This document shows, one piece after another, positions 34,056 through 45,020 of a stretch of DNA of 64,000 nt. Location: positions 1 to 64,000 of the forward strand of contig NZ_CP025746.1 in NCBI RefSeq assembly GCF_004015185.1, given 5' to 3'. The position numbers and the translations under genes are program-made. This DNA is from Clostridium manihotivorum (GTDB lineage: Bacteria > Bacillota > Clostridia > Clostridiales > Clostridiaceae). Each line of letters opens with the position of its first letter. The stretch's first letter is position 1. Below the pieces are notes generated by a model. That model was not told the DNA's origin. It saw only the letters and a list, made by a program, of their open reading frames with translations, and made no database searches.

Positions 34056-34484
34056 TAATGTCGTGTCATTATAATCTGCGCACTACTTCGTCACCTTCCT
34101 CACTACGCTACTCACTTACCTGAAGTAAGCTCCGTGGCTCGTTCGTCGGTTCCTCGTATTGCTTGATTCTAATGCCACTCCAATTTGCTTCGCAAATTCT
34201 GCGTTTCAACTATAGATGTACTGTTCGCACTTGTGCGTTTGTACTATTATAGATTAACAGCATACTTTGCATTTGAACAAACCAGTTACTGACTTTAATA
34301 CTAGCGTGCATTTTTGTCAGTATTTATATTACAAAGAATTAGTAAATATCTTTACTTTAACTTATGTGCAATTTTCAAAGAACAATCTGAGATACTTGGT
34401 ATCTCAAAATTAAACAGAGTAAATAACAACCAGAATTCGTGTATATTAAGCCTGAAATGCATCAGTACTTAATAATTTCTCCAT
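34056..34484 (-). other. 16S-23S spacer, operon 2
   Basis: 429 nt, no tRNA. The 16S-proximal 250 nt match operon 1 almost exactly. The 130 nt next to 23S, a GC-rich stem region, is diverged. Confidence 0.75.
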
Positions 34485-36006
<1,522 letters not shown>

Positions 36007-36175
36007 AGTTTAATCATAGCTTACTTACTTAGTAAGTCTTTTTTCAAAAGAATTGCTGGTTTAAGTCTAGTTTTAGACTTTGTTTATTTTACTCTGTTTA
36101 ATTTTCAAAGACCAAGTTATTTTGCTGTATTTCTGACAGCTCATTTATCTTACCACCGTAAGATTTCTTTGTCAA
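36007..36175 (-). promoter_or_regulatory. rRNA operon 2 promoter and leader
   Basis: TTGACA (36175-36170), a 17-bp spacer and TAAGAT (36152-36147) on the minus strand. The leader opens with a hairpin GCTGTcagaaatACAGC and continues with the same boxA/processing sequence as operon 1. Confidence 0.87.
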
Positions 36176-36537
36176 CATACTTTTTAAATTTATTTTAAAA
36201 TTTTATTTAAAACTTAAACTTAAATTTCTGTGCTTTGTCGCTTTGTGTTCCAGCGACATAGACTATGATAACACATCATATAACATAAAGGACTACCTAA
36301 TTTCTTATCTAGACGATATACTTGTCCAATAGTATATATTTCTCTATATTTCAACATATTCCACCAATTGATACGCCTGGTACTGTTATCACCATCCACA
36401 AACCAACTTCCAATATGAAAGGCTTTTTATACAATGGATTAAACTTATAATTTTCATCAATCTCAATAACTACAGGTAACTAATAAGAACTTTTAAACAT
36501 ACTATAAAAAATAATACTATTTATGAAGGTGATAATT
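36176..36537. other. intergenic region between rRNA operon 2 and asnB
   Basis: About 360 nt between divergent units. No T-box or other known leader was found before asnB. The ribosome site AAGGTG at 36526-36531 decides the asnB start. Confidence 0.5.
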
Positions 36538-38379
36538 TTGTGTGGAATCGCTGGTTGGGTAAATTTTAAAAATGATATTTCTAAACAGCACCATGTAATA
36601 GAATCTATGACTGATACATTAAAATTAAGAGGCCCTGACAGCTTCGGATATTATGAAATTAATAATGTTATGTTTGGTCATAGAAGATTAGTAGTTGTAG
36701 ACCCAGAGGGTGGAAAGCAACCAATGGTCAAAACTATAGAAAACAACCATTATACTTTAATATACAATGGAGAATTATACAATACAGAAGATTTAAGAAC
36801 TGAGTTATTGAATCAAGGGTTCAAATTTGATTCTTATTCTGATACAGAAGTTTTACTTACTTCATATATTTGTTGGGGCATAGATTGTATTTCTAAATTA
36901 AATGGAATATTTGCATTTGCAATATATGATCAAAAGGAAAATAGAGTATTCTTAGCAAGGGATCCTTTAGGAGTAAAGCCTTTATTCTACAGTATAAAGG
37001 GAGATTCATTCATCTTTGGTTCAGAGATAAAGACTCTGCTAGCACACCCTTATATAGATCCAGTGGTGGATAAAGATGGACTAACCGAAATATTCGCTTT
37101 AGGTCCTGCTAGTTCTCCTGGAAGCGGTATATATAAAGATATAAAAGAAGTAGCTCCAGCTAACTATGTTATAGTAACTCCAGAAGGAATAAATATAAAA
37201 GAGTATTGGAAGGTATCTGCAGAGGACTTTACAGAAACAGAAAACCAGGCTTCCGAACATCTGAAATCACTTCTTGTAGATGCTATAAAAAGGCAATTAG
37301 TTGGTGATGTTCCACTTTGTACTTTCTTATCTGGAGGACTGGATTCCTCTGCTATATCTGCAATAGCAGCTAAAGAATATAATGATAAAGGAAAAACTCT
37401 AACAACCTACTCTATAGATTATGAAGACAATGAAAAATATTTTAAATCTTCTTTGTTCCAACCTACATCTGACCAATACTGGGCTTTAGAAATGGCAAAA
37501 TTCATTAGTAGTAAACATGAAACAGTAACTTTAGATCACAAAAACCTAATAGACGCTCTAAAAGATGCGGTAATAGCTAGAGATCTTCCAGGAATGGCAG
37601 ATATAGACTCATCTCTATATTTGTTCTCAAAAGAAATACGAAAAGGATTCGTTATTGCTCTATCAGGTGAATGTGCAGATGAGTTATTTGGTGGTTATCC
37701 ATGGTATACTAATGAAGAGCTTATAAATGCACCAACTTTTCCATGGTCAAGATTTGTAACAGATAGAAAATCACTTCTATCTGATGAATTAAAATCCTTA
37801 CCTATAGAAGATAAAACACAACAGGAATACCTAGATACTCTAAAACAGGTGCCTCACTTAGATCATGAAAACAAACTAGATTTTAGGATGAGAGAATTAT
37901 TCTACTTAAACATTAAGTGGTTTATGGTTAATCTTTTGAATAGAAAAGATAGAATGAGTATGTCGAATAGTCTTGAAGTCAGGGTTCCTTTTGCTGATTA
38001 TCGTCTAGTACAATATGCCTTTAATTTACCTCAAAAAATTAAATTTGCTGACAACAGAGAAAAAGGTCTATTAAGAAAATCTTTAAAAGGAATATTGCCC
38101 GACGAAATAGTTTATAGAAAAAAGAGCCCTTACCCAAAGACCCATAATCCAATCTATACATCCTTAGTTTGTAATGCCATGGCTGAAATACTAAATGATA
38201 AATCTTCTCCTATACTAAACCTAATTGATAAGAAAAAAATTCAGGAGATAGTATCTACAAAAGGTGACTCTTACAAAACCCCTTGGTATGGTCAACTTAT
38301 GACAGGTCCTCAGCTGATTGCTTACTTGATTCAATTAAATATATGGTTGAAAGAATATAATGTTCAGCTTCAATTTTAA
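36538..38379 (+). CDS. asnB: glutamine-hydrolysing asparagine synthetase
   Basis: A 613-aa class II amidotransferase. The true start is TTG at 36538. The next codon is Cys, the N-terminal nucleophile that must be freed by Met removal, and AAGGTG lies 6 nt upstream. An in-frame ATG at 36523 would mask it. The N-terminal glutaminase domain has CGIAGW, LRGPDS and YNGELYN. The C-terminal synthetase domain has the PP-loop LSGGLDSSAI and SGECADELFGGYPWY. It makes asparagine from aspartate, ATP and glutamine in the cytoplasm. Monocistronic, ending at a strong terminator. Confidence 0.96.
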   Translation: MCGIAGWVNFKNDISKQHHVIESMTDTLKLRGPDSFGYYEINNVMFGHRRLVVVDPEGGKQPMVKTIENNHYTLIYNGELYNTEDLRTELLNQGFKFDSYSDTEVLLTSYICWGIDCISKLNGIFAFAIYDQKENRVFLARDPLGVKPLFYSIKGDSFIFGSEIKTLLAHPYIDPVVDKDGLTEIFALGPASSPGSGIYKDIKEVAPANYVIVTPEGINIKEYWKVSAEDFTETENQASEHLKSLLVDAIKRQLVGDVPLCTFLSGGLDSSAISAIAAKEYNDKGKTLTTYSIDYEDNEKYFKSSLFQPTSDQYWALEMAKFISSKHETVTLDHKNLIDALKDAVIARDLPGMADIDSSLYLFSKEIRKGFVIALSGECADELFGGYPWYTNEELINAPTFPWSRFVTDRKSLLSDELKSLPIEDKTQQEYLDTLKQVPHLDHENKLDFRMRELFYLNIKWFMVNLLNRKDRMSMSNSLEVRVPFADYRLVQYAFNLPQKIKFADNREKGLLRKSLKGILPDEIVYRKKSPYPKTHNPIYTSLVCNAMAEILNDKSSPILNLIDKKKIQEIVSTKGDSYKTPWYGQLMTGPQLIAYLIQLNIWLKEYNVQLQF

Positions 38380-38400
38380 TAAACTACTAAACTATAATTT

Positions 38401-38437
38401 TGAAAAAGCCACTGAATTGATCTTCAGTGGCTTTTTC
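38401..38437 (+). terminator. terminator of asnB
   Basis: AAAAAGCCACTGAA and TTCAGTGGCTTTTT form a 14-bp stem with a 6-nt loop. It is symmetrical and may also serve pmbA from the other strand. Confidence 0.93.
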
Positions 38438-38497
38438 TAATCTAACATTTCTAAACTATAGTAAGAAAGTTTTCAAATACGATATATTCATATTTAA

Positions 38498-39841
38498 TTA
38501 TAGACCTGCTATTGATAGCTCCTTTACTATAACCGAAGGACTTGCTGTATTGGAATAGTAAAAATCCATATCATCCCCTACTTCTTCTATAGCCTTTAGT
38601 AATTCAAAGAAATTTCCAGCTAAAGTTATTTGATCGATAGCTTCACACAGCTTTCCACCCCTTATAACTCTACCATTTGCTGCAAGGGAGAAATCTCCAG
38701 TTATAGCATTTGCCCCGGAATGCATTCCTTGTAGATCAGTTATATATACACCATTATTTACTTCAGCTATCAATTCAACAAAACTCTTTATCCCCTTTTC
38801 CAAATACAAATTTGTAGCTGAAACATTAACCGGGGATGAAAAAGAAGCCTTTGATGCATTTCCTGTACTCTTTACATTATCCTTGTACGAAGTTTTCAGA
38901 TTATGAAGTAAAGTTTTAAGTTGACCTTTTTCTATTATAGATTTCTTATAAGTTGGTACTCCTTCATCATCAAAAGGTGTAGAGTAAGGCCCTTTATCCA
39001 AGTGTGGGTCATCAACAATTGTCACAACGTCGGATGCAACTATTTCTCCTTCTTTCTTGCTAAGCAAAGATAAGCCTTTCTGAGCATTATCTGCATAAAA
39101 AACGCCTTGGAACGTTGAAAGAATTGTAGCCATCATATAGTTTGACATAAGTATTTTATACTTTCCAGACTTTATAGGTTTAGATCCAACTTTTGAAATT
39201 ACATTATCTGAAGTCTCTTTAGCTATCCTATCAAGATCCAATTGATCCATGCTAGTTTTTATTTTTAAAGACATACTGTCTTTCATTCCATCTCCGTCTT
39301 TAGTAACAGCAGCAACATATGCTAAAACAGTAGTTTTCTTATGTCTTAAATCTAATCCTTTAGAATTTATTATAGCTACTTCAGATTTACTAGTATCTAC
39401 TTCACACTCCGCCACTTTCTCGATTAGGTCACTAGTGCCTTTTGTTTTCTTCTCTAATGCTAAAGCTAGATCTATCTGTTCAGTAGGAGTCAATTCATCA
39501 ATATCTTTGCTATAACTATGAACCTCTTCATATTGAGAAGCTCCACCATATATAAAGTCCTTATCTTCATTTTCTATTAGTTTAGCATTTTCCTCAGCTT
39601 TTTCTACCATCATACTTGCTGAGGCTTCATCAAGACTTTCACTGTATGAATACCCCATCCTTCCATTTATGACACCTCTGAAGCTTACTCCACTAGTATT
39701 ACTCAGTCCATAGTCGTCTACTTCACTATCAAATATCTTTATATCTAAGCTTTCTTTACTTGAGTAATAAATTTCATACTCAGAAAAATTAGCCTCTTCT
39801 GCTTTCTTAAATATTAAATTGCTAAAAGCCTTTATATCCAT
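38498..39841 (-). CDS. pmbA: TldD/PmbA-family protease subunit, PmbA-like
   Basis: A 447-aa protein of the TldE/PmbA type. It lacks the HExxxH zinc motif of its partner but keeps family blocks such as YADNAQKGLSLL, DDEGVPTYKKSIIEKGQLKTLLHNLKTS and SGANAITGDFSLAANGRVIRGGKL. It should form a heterodimer with TldD, in which TldD cleaves unfolded peptides threaded between the subunits. In enterobacteria this matures microcins and degrades CcdA; the clostridial substrate is unknown. ATG at 39841 follows AAGGAGGG; the longer ORF start at 39868 would overlap it. It lies 13 nt after tldD. Confidence 0.93.
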   Translation of the reverse strand: MDIKAFSNLIFKKAEEANFSEYEIYYSSKESLDIKIFDSEVDDYGLSNTSGVSFRGVINGRMGYSYSESLDEASASMMVEKAEENAKLIENEDKDFIYGGASQYEEVHSYSKDIDELTPTEQIDLALALEKKTKGTSDLIEKVAECEVDTSKSEVAIINSKGLDLRHKKTTVLAYVAAVTKDGDGMKDSMSLKIKTSMDQLDLDRIAKETSDNVISKVGSKPIKSGKYKILMSNYMMATILSTFQGVFYADNAQKGLSLLSKKEGEIVASDVVTIVDDPHLDKGPYSTPFDDEGVPTYKKSIIEKGQLKTLLHNLKTSYKDNVKSTGNASKASFSSPVNVSATNLYLEKGIKSFVELIAEVNNGVYITDLQGMHSGANAITGDFSLAANGRVIRGGKLCEAIDQITLAGNFFELLKAIEEVGDDMDFYYSNTASPSVIVKELSIAGL

Positions 39842-39854
39842 GCTACATCCCTCC

Positions 39855-41240
39855 TTATCTTCCACCAACAGTCATTTGTTTTACTCTTATTAGTGGTTGA
39901 CCTACATTGGTTGGTACAGACCCACTTAGGGAACCACACATACCTTGACCGTGATCAAGGTTTTGGCCAACCATATCTATATCCATTAATATGTCAGATC
40001 CCTTTCCTATTAGACTTCCACCTCTTACAGCTTCTGATATCTTACCGTTTCTTATTAAATAGCCCTCAGCTACGGCGAAGTTAAACTCTCCTGTGATAGG
40101 ATTAACTGAACCTCCGCCCATCTTTTTTGCATATAATCCATATTCTATTGATTTAATTATATCTTCATTTTTATCATCGCCGTTTGCAATATAAGTATTG
40201 GTCATTCTAGATGTAGGTGCATATTTATAAGACTCTCTTCTACCACTGCCTGTAGGCTCCATTTTCATTCTTCTAGCATTCAGCTTATCCACCATATAGG
40301 ACTTTAATATTCCATTCTCGATAAGCACCTTCTTTTTTGTTTCTGTTCCTTCATCATCTATATTTAGAGATCCCCAAAGATTTGGTAAGGTACCATCATC
40401 TATAGCAGTTACCTTTGTAGATGCAATCTGTTGACCTATTTTATTACAAAATACAGAATTGCCCTTAGCAACAGATGTAGCTTCAAGTGAATGACCACAA
40501 GCCTCATGGAATATAACTCCTCCAAAACCATTCTCTATGGCAACCATCATTTTACCTGCTGGACAATAATTAGCATGAAGCATAGTGACAGCAGCTTCAC
40601 TGGCTTTTTTCCCATAATACTCTGTATCAATAGCATCAAACATTTCAAAGCCCATCATTCTACCTGGATTTTCACCACCTAGCTGATTTTCAACGCCGTT
40701 GCTTGCCACTGATCTTATACCTAATCTTGTCCATATTCTCCTATCCTGCGTATATAGTCCCTCACTATTAGCTATAAATATCTTTTGATCCTTATCCATA
40801 TATGTTACAGAAACTTGACTTATTTCATTGTTATAACTCTTAGCAGAATTATATGCCTCTCTCATCTTTCCAATCTTCCTTGAACTCTCTATAGATGCTG
40901 GCACATACAATATAGGGTGTATATTAGTATTAATTCTTTCGTAAAGGTTCAAATTTATATCTAATTCATCATTCAATTCTCCAAGAGCATATGCAGCTTT
41001 TTTAGCAACATTAATCAAGCTTGATAAACTACTTTCATTTGTATAAGCATAAACACTTCTGAATCCTTTAAATATTCTTATTCCTATACCATAATCTCTA
41101 CCAGAAACAATATTATCAACCTTCCCATCTGTCAGTATAATATTGTTATTTATTGTATCTTCAACAAAAATCTCAGCAAAGTCCCCTCCACTTTTCAACG
41201 CCTGAGATAATACCTTGCTTACCACCTCTTTAGGTAACAT
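39855..41240 (-). CDS. tldD: TldD-family zinc metalloprotease subunit
   Basis: A 461-aa protein with the catalytic HEACGH at 245-250 (HExxxH zinc motif) and the C-terminal SLIGKGSDILMDIDMVGQNLDHGQGMCGSLSGSVPTNVGQP region holding further metal ligands. ATG 41240 follows GGAGGA with 8-nt spacing. It is first of a two-gene operon with pmbA. Confidence 0.95.
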   Translation of the reverse strand: MLPKEVVSKVLSQALKSGGDFAEIFVEDTINNNIILTDGKVDNIVSGRDYGIGIRIFKGFRSVYAYTNESSLSSLINVAKKAAYALGELNDELDINLNLYERINTNIHPILYVPASIESSRKIGKMREAYNSAKSYNNEISQVSVTYMDKDQKIFIANSEGLYTQDRRIWTRLGIRSVASNGVENQLGGENPGRMMGFEMFDAIDTEYYGKKASEAAVTMLHANYCPAGKMMVAIENGFGGVIFHEACGHSLEATSVAKGNSVFCNKIGQQIASTKVTAIDDGTLPNLWGSLNIDDEGTETKKKVLIENGILKSYMVDKLNARRMKMEPTGSGRRESYKYAPTSRMTNTYIANGDDKNEDIIKSIEYGLYAKKMGGGSVNPITGEFNFAVAEGYLIRNGKISEAVRGGSLIGKGSDILMDIDMVGQNLDHGQGMCGSLSGSVPTNVGQPLIRVKQMTVGGR

Positions 41241-41364
41241 ACTCAATTCCTCCTTTTATTGTAATATAATACCATTCTATATTAATTATACAATCTTATG
41301 CAATATTCTATAAAAAATTTTTAACATAAAGCGATTTATTATAGATAATTAGCATCGTTTACAA

Positions 41365-41451
41365 TTGACTAACCCCATTAAGTAATATATAATTATAATG
41401 ATTTTTATTTTGTTAAATGAGGCATAAGTTTTCTATAAACTTATGCCTTTT
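41365..41451 (+). promoter_or_regulatory. promoter plus early terminator hairpin in the EIIA-Glc leader
   Basis: TTGACT (41365-41370), a 17-bp spacer and TATAAT (41388-41393) form a near-consensus plus-strand promoter. The transcript would start near 41400. At 41421-41451, GGCATAAGTTT and AAACTTATGCC form an 11-bp stem followed by TTTTCCT. The EIIA gene begins 90 nt later. The arrangement fits an attenuated leader or a very short RNA; no antiterminator site was identified. Confidence 0.65.
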
Positions 41452-41540
41452 CCTATTAATATAGTGATTAGATATTTTCATAATATTTTTGAAAGGAAGT
41501 GAATTTTTCTAGCTAATATATAATTAGTTAGAAGTATATT

Positions 41541-42014
41541 ATGTTTGAATTCCTAAAGAAAGATTTAAAAGTTCTTGCACCAGTTGCAGGCACTACAATA
41601 GACTTATCAAACGTTCCAGATGAGGTCTTTGCCAAGAAGATGGCTGGTGATGGATTAGCTATAGAAAGCATTGGAAATGTATTCGTGGCTCCAGCTGACG
41701 GAGATCTATCTTTGGTTTTCAAAACTAACCATGCTTTTGCAATGGAGATTGCAGGAGAAGTTGAGCTTCTAGTACACATAGGAATTGATACAGTTTCTTT
41801 AAATGGAGAAGGATTTGAGCGACTAGTGGAGCCAGGCGTTAAGGTTAAAGCTGGGACTCCAATTATAAGGATTGATAGAGAATTCATAGAAAGTAAAGGG
41901 TTTTCATTAATAACCCCTATACTAATAACAAATCCTGATGTGATAAAAGAGATGAATCCTATAATAAACAAAAAAGTAGATGCAGGAATTGATACAGTGT
42001 TAACGTACCGATAG
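41541..42014 (+). CDS. glucose-type PTS subunit IIA (stand-alone)
   Basis: A 157-aa EIIA-Glc/Crr domain. It starts FEFLKKDLKVLAPVAGTTIDL. His64 in KTNHAFAM and the phosphorylated His79 in LLVHIGIDTV are in the standard positions, and GDGLAIES and GxGFERLVEPGxKVKAGTP are family blocks. No EIIB or EIIC domain is attached or encoded nearby, so it must serve distant glucose-family permeases and may regulate them as Crr does. The ribosome site is weak (AGAAG), while a better AAGGAAG lies further upstream without a start, so translation may be modest. Confidence 0.93.
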   Translation: MFEFLKKDLKVLAPVAGTTIDLSNVPDEVFAKKMAGDGLAIESIGNVFVAPADGDLSLVFKTNHAFAMEIAGEVELLVHIGIDTVSLNGEGFERLVEPGVKVKAGTPIIRIDREFIESKGFSLITPILITNPDVIKEMNPIINKKVDAGIDTVLTYR

Positions 42015-42102
42015 TTATAGATGCTATTCTTGTCCGATAACTTCATCATCTGGCCAGTATTAGCCCATAACTTAAAAATTGAATTTATAATCCTATAACA
42101 GG

Positions 42103-42142
42103 TAAAAAGCCCCCTAAATAACAACCTTAGGGGGCTTTTTAA
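42103..42142. terminator. bidirectional terminator
   Basis: AAAAAGCCCCCTAA and TTAGGGGGCTTTTT form a very stable stem with A and T runs on both sides. It lies between the convergent EIIA-Glc and phnD genes and serves both. Confidence 0.95.
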
Positions 42143-42158
42143 TATCTATTTACTTAAA

Positions 42159-43088
42159 TTACTTAGTTTCAGCTAACTTTTGATATTCTCTTACTATATC
42201 AAAGTTCTTATCATCAGACTTAACATATCCAACATGTGAATAAACTTCTGTTACAATCTTCTTTCCTTCTGGGTCTTTTCCGATTTCTATGAAAGCGTTT
42301 TGTATCTTTTCTTTCCACTCAGAAGTCATATCTGGTCTTATACTTATAGTATCGTTTGGAATTGGTTGTGTAAAGTATACTGGTTCAACTTTATCGAATA
42401 TGTCAGGTACATCTTTCTTTACAGTATTTCTTGCATCTTCAAAAACTGCAGCTGCATCTACATCTCCATTAAGTACAGCTAATACACCCTTATCATGACC
42501 TTTAACTCTTATACCTTGAACATCTTTTTCTGGGTCTACTCCAGCCTTTTTCATTTCAGCTGCTGGCCATATATATCCTGCTGAGGAAGTAACATCTTGC
42601 CATGCTATCTTCTTACCTTTTAAATCAGCTAATGACTTTATGCTTGATCCCTTTTTAACAACTATCATAGCTCTATATGAATTAACAAGTTCTGTAGTAT
42701 TTTCACCAGTAGGTTGTTTTATGCCATATCTTTGAGCTTGTAGTAAGATTTCAGCGGCATTCTTTTCCTTAGCTAGCACGTATGCTGATGGTGGTAAAAA
42801 TCCTATATCTACTTGTTTTGAAGCCATTGCTTCTATTATAGTATTATAGCTTGTGGATACGCTTACCTTTACTGGTATACCAAGCTTGTCTGATAATAGC
42901 TTTTCCAAAGGTTTTGCCTTAGCTTCTAAAGTTTCAGCATTCTGTGATGGAACGAATTGAACCTTTAACTCTTTTGGTGCATATCCCTTAGCTGTTGTTG
43001 AGTCGTCCTTCTTAGTACTACTGCACCCTGCTAATGCTGTCATAGCTAAAGCTGCACATACTGCAATACTTAATATTCTTCTTTTCAT
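42159..43088 (-). CDS. phnD: phosphonate/phosphite-type ABC transporter substrate-binding lipoprotein
   Basis: A 309-aa lipoprotein. The signal peptide ends in the lipobox LAGC with Cys22. The mature part is a PhnD/PtxB-like periplasmic-binding fold: KVQFVPSQNAETLEAKAKPLEKLLSDKLG, VDIGFLPPSAYVLA, AWQDVTSSAGYIWPAAEM and PNDTISIRPD. It delivers a phosphonate, phosphite or related ligand to PhnC/PhnE. It is transcribed divergently from phnC with its own promoter, rather than inside the operon as usual. The specific ligand cannot be told. Confidence 0.93.
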   Translation of the reverse strand: MKRRILSIAVCAALAMTALAGCSSTKKDDSTTAKGYAPKELKVQFVPSQNAETLEAKAKPLEKLLSDKLGIPVKVSVSTSYNTIIEAMASKQVDIGFLPPSAYVLAKEKNAAEILLQAQRYGIKQPTGENTTELVNSYRAMIVVKKGSSIKSLADLKGKKIAWQDVTSSAGYIWPAAEMKKAGVDPEKDVQGIRVKGHDKGVLAVLNGDVDAAAVFEDARNTVKKDVPDIFDKVEPVYFTQPIPNDTISIRPDMTSEWKEKIQNAFIEIGKDPEGKKIVTEVYSHVGYVKSDDKNFDIVREYQKLAETK

Positions 43089-43144
43089 GGAACTTCCTCC
43101 TTAAAAATTAAAAATTAGCTTGTACTTCCAACAAATACATATAA

Positions 43145-43173
43145 ATCATAAACTATTTTTCTTTTTTTTGCAA
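43145..43173 (-). promoter_or_regulatory. phnD promoter
   Basis: On the minus strand TTGCAA (43173-43168), a 17-bp spacer and TATGAT (43150-43145), with GGAGG before the phnD ATG at 43088. Confidence 0.65.
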
Positions 43174-43335
43174 CAATGTTCGTGTTTATTTTATATGTAT
43201 ATTTTTACTTTTATTGGCTATATCTCATATAATGCCATGTAATATATTACAATATAATAAAATATTTATAATGTTCTATTGAAAATACTAGGTATATTAT
43301 AGTATTCTTATATTGAATTTAATAGTCACCCATTG

Positions 43336-43402
43336 TTAAAATAAGGTTAAATTTATACTTTTCGTAATTTAACTGACAGCAATATTATTTATAATATATA
43401 AT
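43336..43402 (+). promoter_or_regulatory. phnC promoter with Pho-box-like repeats
   Basis: Hexamers TTAAAA (43336), TTAAAT (43347) and TTAACT (43369) lie at 11-bp and 22-bp steps, as expected for PhoP binding (TT-rich hexamers with 5-bp gaps); the fourth position (43358, CTTTTC) is weak. The last overlaps a -35 CTGACA (43373-43378), followed by an 18-bp spacer and a perfect TATAAT (43397-43402). Phosphate-starvation control is inferred. Confidence 0.6.
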
Positions 43403-43470
43403 AGTGACTAATACATATCTTAATAACGTTCGTGTCTTATAAAATCATTAAGAAAAGGTTGGTAAAATTT

Positions 43471-44229
43471 ATGATCGAGTTTAAAAATGTATCAAAAACC
43501 TATCCCAATGGAGTAGTTGGTCTTAACAATGTCAACGTAACAATCAATGAAGGAGAGCTAGTTGTAATAGTAGGGCTATCTGGAGCTGGAAAATCAACAT
43601 TCTTAAGATCAATAAACAGGCTAAATGAAATATCTTCAGGAGAAATATTAATAAATGGCAACTCCATCACTAAGGCTAAAGGAAAGGAACTCAGAGTCTT
43701 AAGAAGAGATATAGGAATGATATTTCAAAACTTTAATCTAGTTAAAAGATCTACTGTATTAAAAAATGTCTTAGCAGGTAGAGTTGGTTATCATTCAACT
43801 TTAAGAACTTTAGTTGGAATGTTTCCTAAGGAAGACTTAGAACTAGCTTTTGAGTCATTAAAAAAGGTTGGTATTGAGCAGAAAGCATATATGAGAGCCG
43901 ATCAACTATCCGGTGGTCAGCAGCAAAGAGTTGCTATTGCAAGAACTCTAGCTCAGCAATCAAAAGTACTTCTAGCAGATGAACCGATAGCATCTTTAGA
44001 TCCTGTTACCACTATTCAAGTAATGGATGATATCGCAAGAATAAATAAAGAAATGAATATTACCACAATCGTAAATCTTCATCATGTGGATTTAGCGAAA
44101 AAATATGCTACTAGAATTTTAGGTTTTAGAGAAGGCAAGCTAGTTTTTGACGGGCCAGTAGAAAAAGCTACTGATGAGATATTTGATTTTATATATAATG
44201 GAAAAACAGAAGAAATTTCTGAAAATTAG
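43471..44229 (+). CDS. phnC: phosphonate-type ABC transporter ATPase
   Basis: A 252-aa ATPase. Walker [11 protein letters not shown]-loop GMIFQNFNL, signature [15 protein letters not shown], Walker B VLLADEP and switch His in VNLHHVD are all intact. The sequence [16 protein letters not shown] and the DPVTT block are typical of PhnC. ATG at 43471 (MIEFKNVSK) matches the family start; a TTG at 43459 and a GTG at 43432 are in frame, but no upstream site clearly favours them. It leads phnC-phnE-phnE. Confidence 0.94.
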   Translation: MIEFKNVSKTYPNGVVGLNNVNVTINEGELVVIVGLSGAGKSTFLRSINRLNEISSGEILINGNSITKAKGKELRVLRRDIGMIFQNFNLVKRSTVLKNVLAGRVGYHSTLRTLVGMFPKEDLELAFESLKKVGIEQKAYMRADQLSGGQQQRVAIARTLAQQSKVLLADEPIASLDPVTTIQVMDDIARINKEMNITTIVNLHHVDLAKKYATRILGFREGKLVFDGPVEKATDEIFDFIYNGKTEEISEN

Positions 44230-44240
44230 GGGGATAAAAA

Positions 44241-45020
44241 ATGAAAGAGCAAACATTAAAAAAGCCTTCTAATATGAAAATGTATCTTACAGTCGTATTA
44301 ATAATTATTCTTATGGTTGCAAGTGCTAAGAAAACTGATGCTTCATTTTCACAGCTTATGAAAGGGCTTCCAGAGACAGGAAAGCTTTTTAAAGAAATGC
44401 TACCTCCAGATTGGAGCTACTTTTCTAGGATAATAGATCCTATGGCAGAAACAATAAGAATGGCTATAATAGGTACAAGCATAGGAGCTATACTATCAAT
44501 TCCTTTGGCATTACTTTCTGCAAGAAACATATGTAAGTCAAAGATTCTATTATCTATATCTAGGATAATATTAAATCTAATAAGAACTATACCAGATTTA
44601 TTATTTGCAGCTATATTCGTTGCAGCTTTTGGTTTAGGACCTCTTGCAGGTATATTTGCATTAAGCTTTTTCTCTCTAGGTCTTGTGGCAAAGCTATTAT
44701 ATGAATCCATCGAGGGTATAGACGATGGCCCTATGGAAGCTTTAACTGCTTGTGGCGGAAACACCCTGCAAATAATTAATTTTTCCGTTATCCCTCAAAT
44801 TATGCCTCAGTTTATTTCTTATGTTCTATATACCTTTGAAATTAATGTAAGGGCTGCTGCAGTTTTGGGTTTAGTAGGTGCTGGAGGAATAGGACTTCAG
44901 TTAGATAGTACCCTAGGATTATTTAAATATAACCAAACTTGCACTATAATTATTGCCACCTTAATTATGGTAGTTATTATAGATAATATAAGTATTAGGA
45001 TCAGGGAGAAATTATTATGA
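44241..45020 (+). CDS. phnE: phosphonate-type ABC transporter permease 1
   Basis: A 259-aa permease with about six membrane helices. The EAA loop reads KLLYESIEGIDDGPMEALTACGGNTLQIINFSVIPQIMPQFISY, followed by FEINVRAAAVLGLVGAGGIG. GGGGGAT lies upstream. It overlaps the next permease by four bases (ATGA). The two permeases probably form a heterodimer. Confidence 0.94.
   Translation: MKEQTLKKPSNMKMYLTVVLIIILMVASAKKTDASFSQLMKGLPETGKLFKEMLPPDWSYFSRIIDPMAETIRMAIIGTSIGAILSIPLALLSARNICKSKILLSISRIILNLIRTIPDLLFAAIFVAAFGLGPLAGIFALSFFSLGLVAKLLYESIEGIDDGPMEALTACGGNTLQIINFSVIPQIMPQFISYVLYTFEINVRAAAVLGLVGAGGIGLQLDSTLGLFKYNQTCTIIIATLIMVVIIDNISIRIREKLL

Noticed and set aside
36176-36537. Possible T-box leader for asnB
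   Set aside because: No T-box sequence (AGGGTGGNACCGCG) or specifier arrangement is seen.
41528-42124. A 198-codon minus-strand ORF
   Set aside because: It is the complement of the clearly real EIIA-Glc gene and runs through its terminator.
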